Assembly (NCBI GenBank): GCA_005792225.1
Contig: SXSP01000512.1
Location: forward strand, 1 to 8,604
Length of the DNA: 8,604 nucleotides
Reading direction: 5' to 3'
Origin: Bdellovibrionales bacterium
GTDB lineage: Bacteria; Bdellovibrionota; Bdellovibrionia; Bdellovibrionales; JAMPXM01
Part shown: piece after piece, positions 7,627-8,604 of the stretch
Numbering within the stretch: position 1 is the stretch's first letter
Layout: every line of letters begins with the position of its first letter
Program-made: the position numbers and the translations under genes
The notes under the pieces: model-generated
The model's input: only the letters and a program-made list of their open reading frames with translations
The model's database searches: none
Told to the model about the DNA's origin: nothing

Positions 7627-7845
7627 TTATTTATGACGATAGAGAATGAGCCCGTTCGTCGGATCATAGGGTGAAACACCCACGGTGACTCGGTCGCCCA
7701 CGACGACACGAATGTTGAATCGACGCATTTTGCCGCAGAGCCTCGCCACGATCTCGACGTTGTTGTCGAGCATGACTTTATAAAGCCCGCCTGCTCCAGC
7801 ATCTACAATTTTGCCTTCCAGCTGCGCGAGATCGTCTTTTGCCAT
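7627..7845 (-). CDS. infA: Translation initiation factor IF-1
   Basis: IF-1 binds the ribosomal A site on the 30S subunit and assists IF-2 and IF-3 in start-codon selection. The product is 72 residues, the same length as E. coli IF-1, and is a single OB-fold of the S1 type. Diagnostic features are LEGKIVDA (9-16), the GKMRR loop (38-42), IRVVVGDRVTV (45-55) and SPYDPTNGLI ending in YRHK (58-72). I chose the ATG at 7843-7845 because it gives the family start MAKDD. The frame is open 13 codons further to a TTG at 7884, but that extension (LDVRRILHYPLWP by codons) is not IF-1-like. The ribosome-binding site is poor. The gene lies alone between the partial upstream gene (78-base gap) and tex, not in a ribosomal protein cluster. 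Confidence 0.97.
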   Translation of the reverse strand: MAKDDLAQLEGKIVDAGAGGLYKVMLDNNVEIVARLCGKMRRFNIRVVVGDRVTVGVSPYDPTNGLILYRHK

Positions 7846-7862
7846 AGGCCACAATGGATAAT

Positions 7863-7905
7863 GCAGAATCCGTCGAACGTCCAATCATTTATAATTGGGT
7901 TCTGC
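7863..7905. repeat. Inverted repeat bracketing the infA -10 region
   Basis: GCAGAATCC (7863-7871) and GGGTTCTGC (7897-7905) are 9-bp inverted repeats with one mismatch. A nested CCAAT/ATTGG pair (7881-7885 and 7894-7898) lies inside them. The arms flank the candidate -10 element of infA. This could be a regulator site, or an RNA fold if transcripts read through from the upstream gene. No U-tract is present, so it is not a standard terminator. Confidence 0.4.
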
Positions 7906-7916
7906 GTGAGTCTCAG
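7888..7916 (-). promoter_or_regulatory. Candidate infA promoter
   Basis: On the minus strand CTGAGA (7916-7911, 4 of 6 matches to the -35 consensus) and TATAAA (7893-7888, 5 of 6 matches to the -10) are spaced exactly 17 bases. Transcription would start near 7881, giving a leader of about 36 bases. This would let infA be transcribed independently of the gene before it. Confidence 0.45.
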
Positions 7917-7923
7917 CCCCGCA

Positions 7924-8604
7924 TTATGTGGACTTGTAATTCGCGATGAGGATTTTGATGCCGTCTTTAAAGAGAACTTCGAGCCGATTGTTCTGGCTCG
8001 TGAGGACATAGCCCCAGCCCAAAACCTTGTGCATGAGCGCGGTTCTCGCCTCGTAATTCTCAGACATTTTGTAGGGCGCCGGCTTCAGCGACTTCGAGCG
8101 ATCAAACAAGGTCTTCCATTGTTGCTCAAGATCACCATCACGATCGATCTTCAGCTCCGAGGACCGTTTTGACTTCTTCTCAACCGCTTTCTCATCAGGA
8201 GCAGCCGGCTCGGCTTCGGCTTCGACTTCGACGGCTTCATCGGTCGCTTCACTCAAATCTTCGGCAATTTCAGCGTCATCGAGAGAGTCGTTTTCATCGC
8301 CGATGTCGAAACCTTCATCGTCGGCCTGAGCCAAGATTTTCGGTTTCGATGCCGCCTTCGTCTTGGTTTGCGAATCCGTCCCTTTTTTCGCACCTTTTGC
8401 GGGAGCGGCTTTGACTTCCGGCTTTTCGACTTCTTTCGCCGCGCCTTTCTTTTTCGGCTCGGCCTTCGGAGCTGCCTTTTCGACGACTTTTTCAACGACC
8501 TTGGCAACTGCTTTGGCAACCGCCTTAGAAACGGACTTGGCCTTGGCTGCCGGCTTAACGGCGGATGATCCTTTGGCGGGTTTCGCGTTCTTTGTTGCCG
8601 GCGA
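7924..8604 (-). CDS. Partial gene: Lys/Ala-rich protein with acidic linker and UvrD/PcrA-tail-like C-terminus
   Basis: The frame is open from the window edge to the TAA at 7924-7926, showing the last 226 residues; the start lies beyond 8604. Visible residues 1-90 are Lys/Ala/Pro/Val-rich and histone H1-like, with lysines exactly every four residues from 27 to 51. Residues 91-140 are strongly acidic. After a short charged stretch, the final ~70 residues look folded. Within them, the end (about 191-223: HKVLGWGYVL, then RLEVLFKDGIKILIANY) resembles the Tudor-like C-terminal domain of UvrD/PcrA helicases, which follows the pattern G-x-G-x-V ... V-x-F ... G-x-K-x-L-x-x-x-Y; in those proteins it contacts RNA polymerase. 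No helicase sequence is present. A nucleic-acid- or polymerase-associated role is inferred. It is 78 bases upstream of infA on the same strand. A TTG at 8334 could be called as a start, but the coherent composition upstream argues against it. Confidence 0.8.
   Translation of the reverse strand, partial: SPATKNAKPAKGSSAVKPAAKAKSVSKAVAKAVAKVVEKVVEKAAPKAEPKKKGAAKEVEKPEVKAAPAKGAKKGTDSQTKTKAASKPKILAQADDEGFDIGDENDSLDDAEIAEDLSEATDEAVEVEAEAEPAAPDEKAVEKKSKRSSELKIDRDGDLEQQWKTLFDRSKSLKPAPYKMSENYEARTALMHKVLGWGYVLTSQNNRLEVLFKDGIKILIANYKST

Noticed and set aside
7890..7895. Perfect TATAAT on the plus strand
   Set aside because: There is no acceptable -35 at 16-18 bases, and it would transcribe antisense into the upstream gene. 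It is better explained as the complement of the AT-rich infA -10 region.
8332..8334. TTG as start of a 136-residue protein
   Set aside because: The same frame stays open for 90 more codons to the window edge with consistent Lys/Ala-rich coding character and no stop, so the gene is a longer one cut by the window.
1..8604. Mobile elements, CRISPR arrays, tRNA or rRNA genes, phage or defence modules
   Set aside because: No transposase, integrase, regularly spaced repeats, cloverleaf-like sequence or known defence domain was seen. The gene content is housekeeping plus two HAD proteins.

Overview
The window is an ordinary-looking stretch of bacterial chromosome, moderately GC-rich and densely packed. 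It carries six protein-coding genes, no mobile element, no RNA gene and no CRISPR array. A TopA ending in glycine/aromatic repeats plus a lysine tail, a long arginine/glycine-tailed Tex, and a lysine/alanine-rich protein next to a solo infA suggest a delta-proteobacterial or Bdellovibrio-like lineage (Bdellovibrionota). That placement is an inference from overall resemblance; no marker gene in the window settles it.

Layout, left to right. Positions 1-87 hold nothing recognisable. At 88-1038 (-) is an unusual HAD-fold protein. It lies 84 bases downstream of topA (1123-3882, -) and is probably co-transcribed with it. The 274-base gap 3883-4156 separates topA from a divergent HAD-IIB phosphatase (4157-4933, +). 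The gap contains two palindromes and a possible topA promoter. A perfect 12-bp bidirectional terminator (4932-4961) sits between the HAD-IIB gene and the convergent tex (4969-7440, -). Upstream of tex come a 186-base spacer with two hairpins, infA (7627-7845, -), a short promoter-like spacer with an inverted repeat, and the 3' part of a gene that runs off the right edge (7924 to beyond 8604, -).

Functionally this is an information-processing neighbourhood. TopA relaxes negative supercoils behind RNA polymerase. Tex is a nucleic-acid-binding transcription and translation accessory factor. IF-1 acts in translation initiation. The partial gene joins a lysine/alanine-rich tail and an acidic linker to a C-terminal segment that resembles the Tudor-like, RNA-polymerase-binding end of UvrD/PcrA helicases. 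Three of the six products carry long, low-complexity, positively charged tails. The two HAD proteins around topA probably have small-molecule substrates that the sequence does not reveal.

I found no clear new multi-gene system. The best leads are the truncated Tudor-like protein upstream of infA, the paired palindromes in the topA divergent region, and the uncharacterised HAD-like protein downstream of topA.
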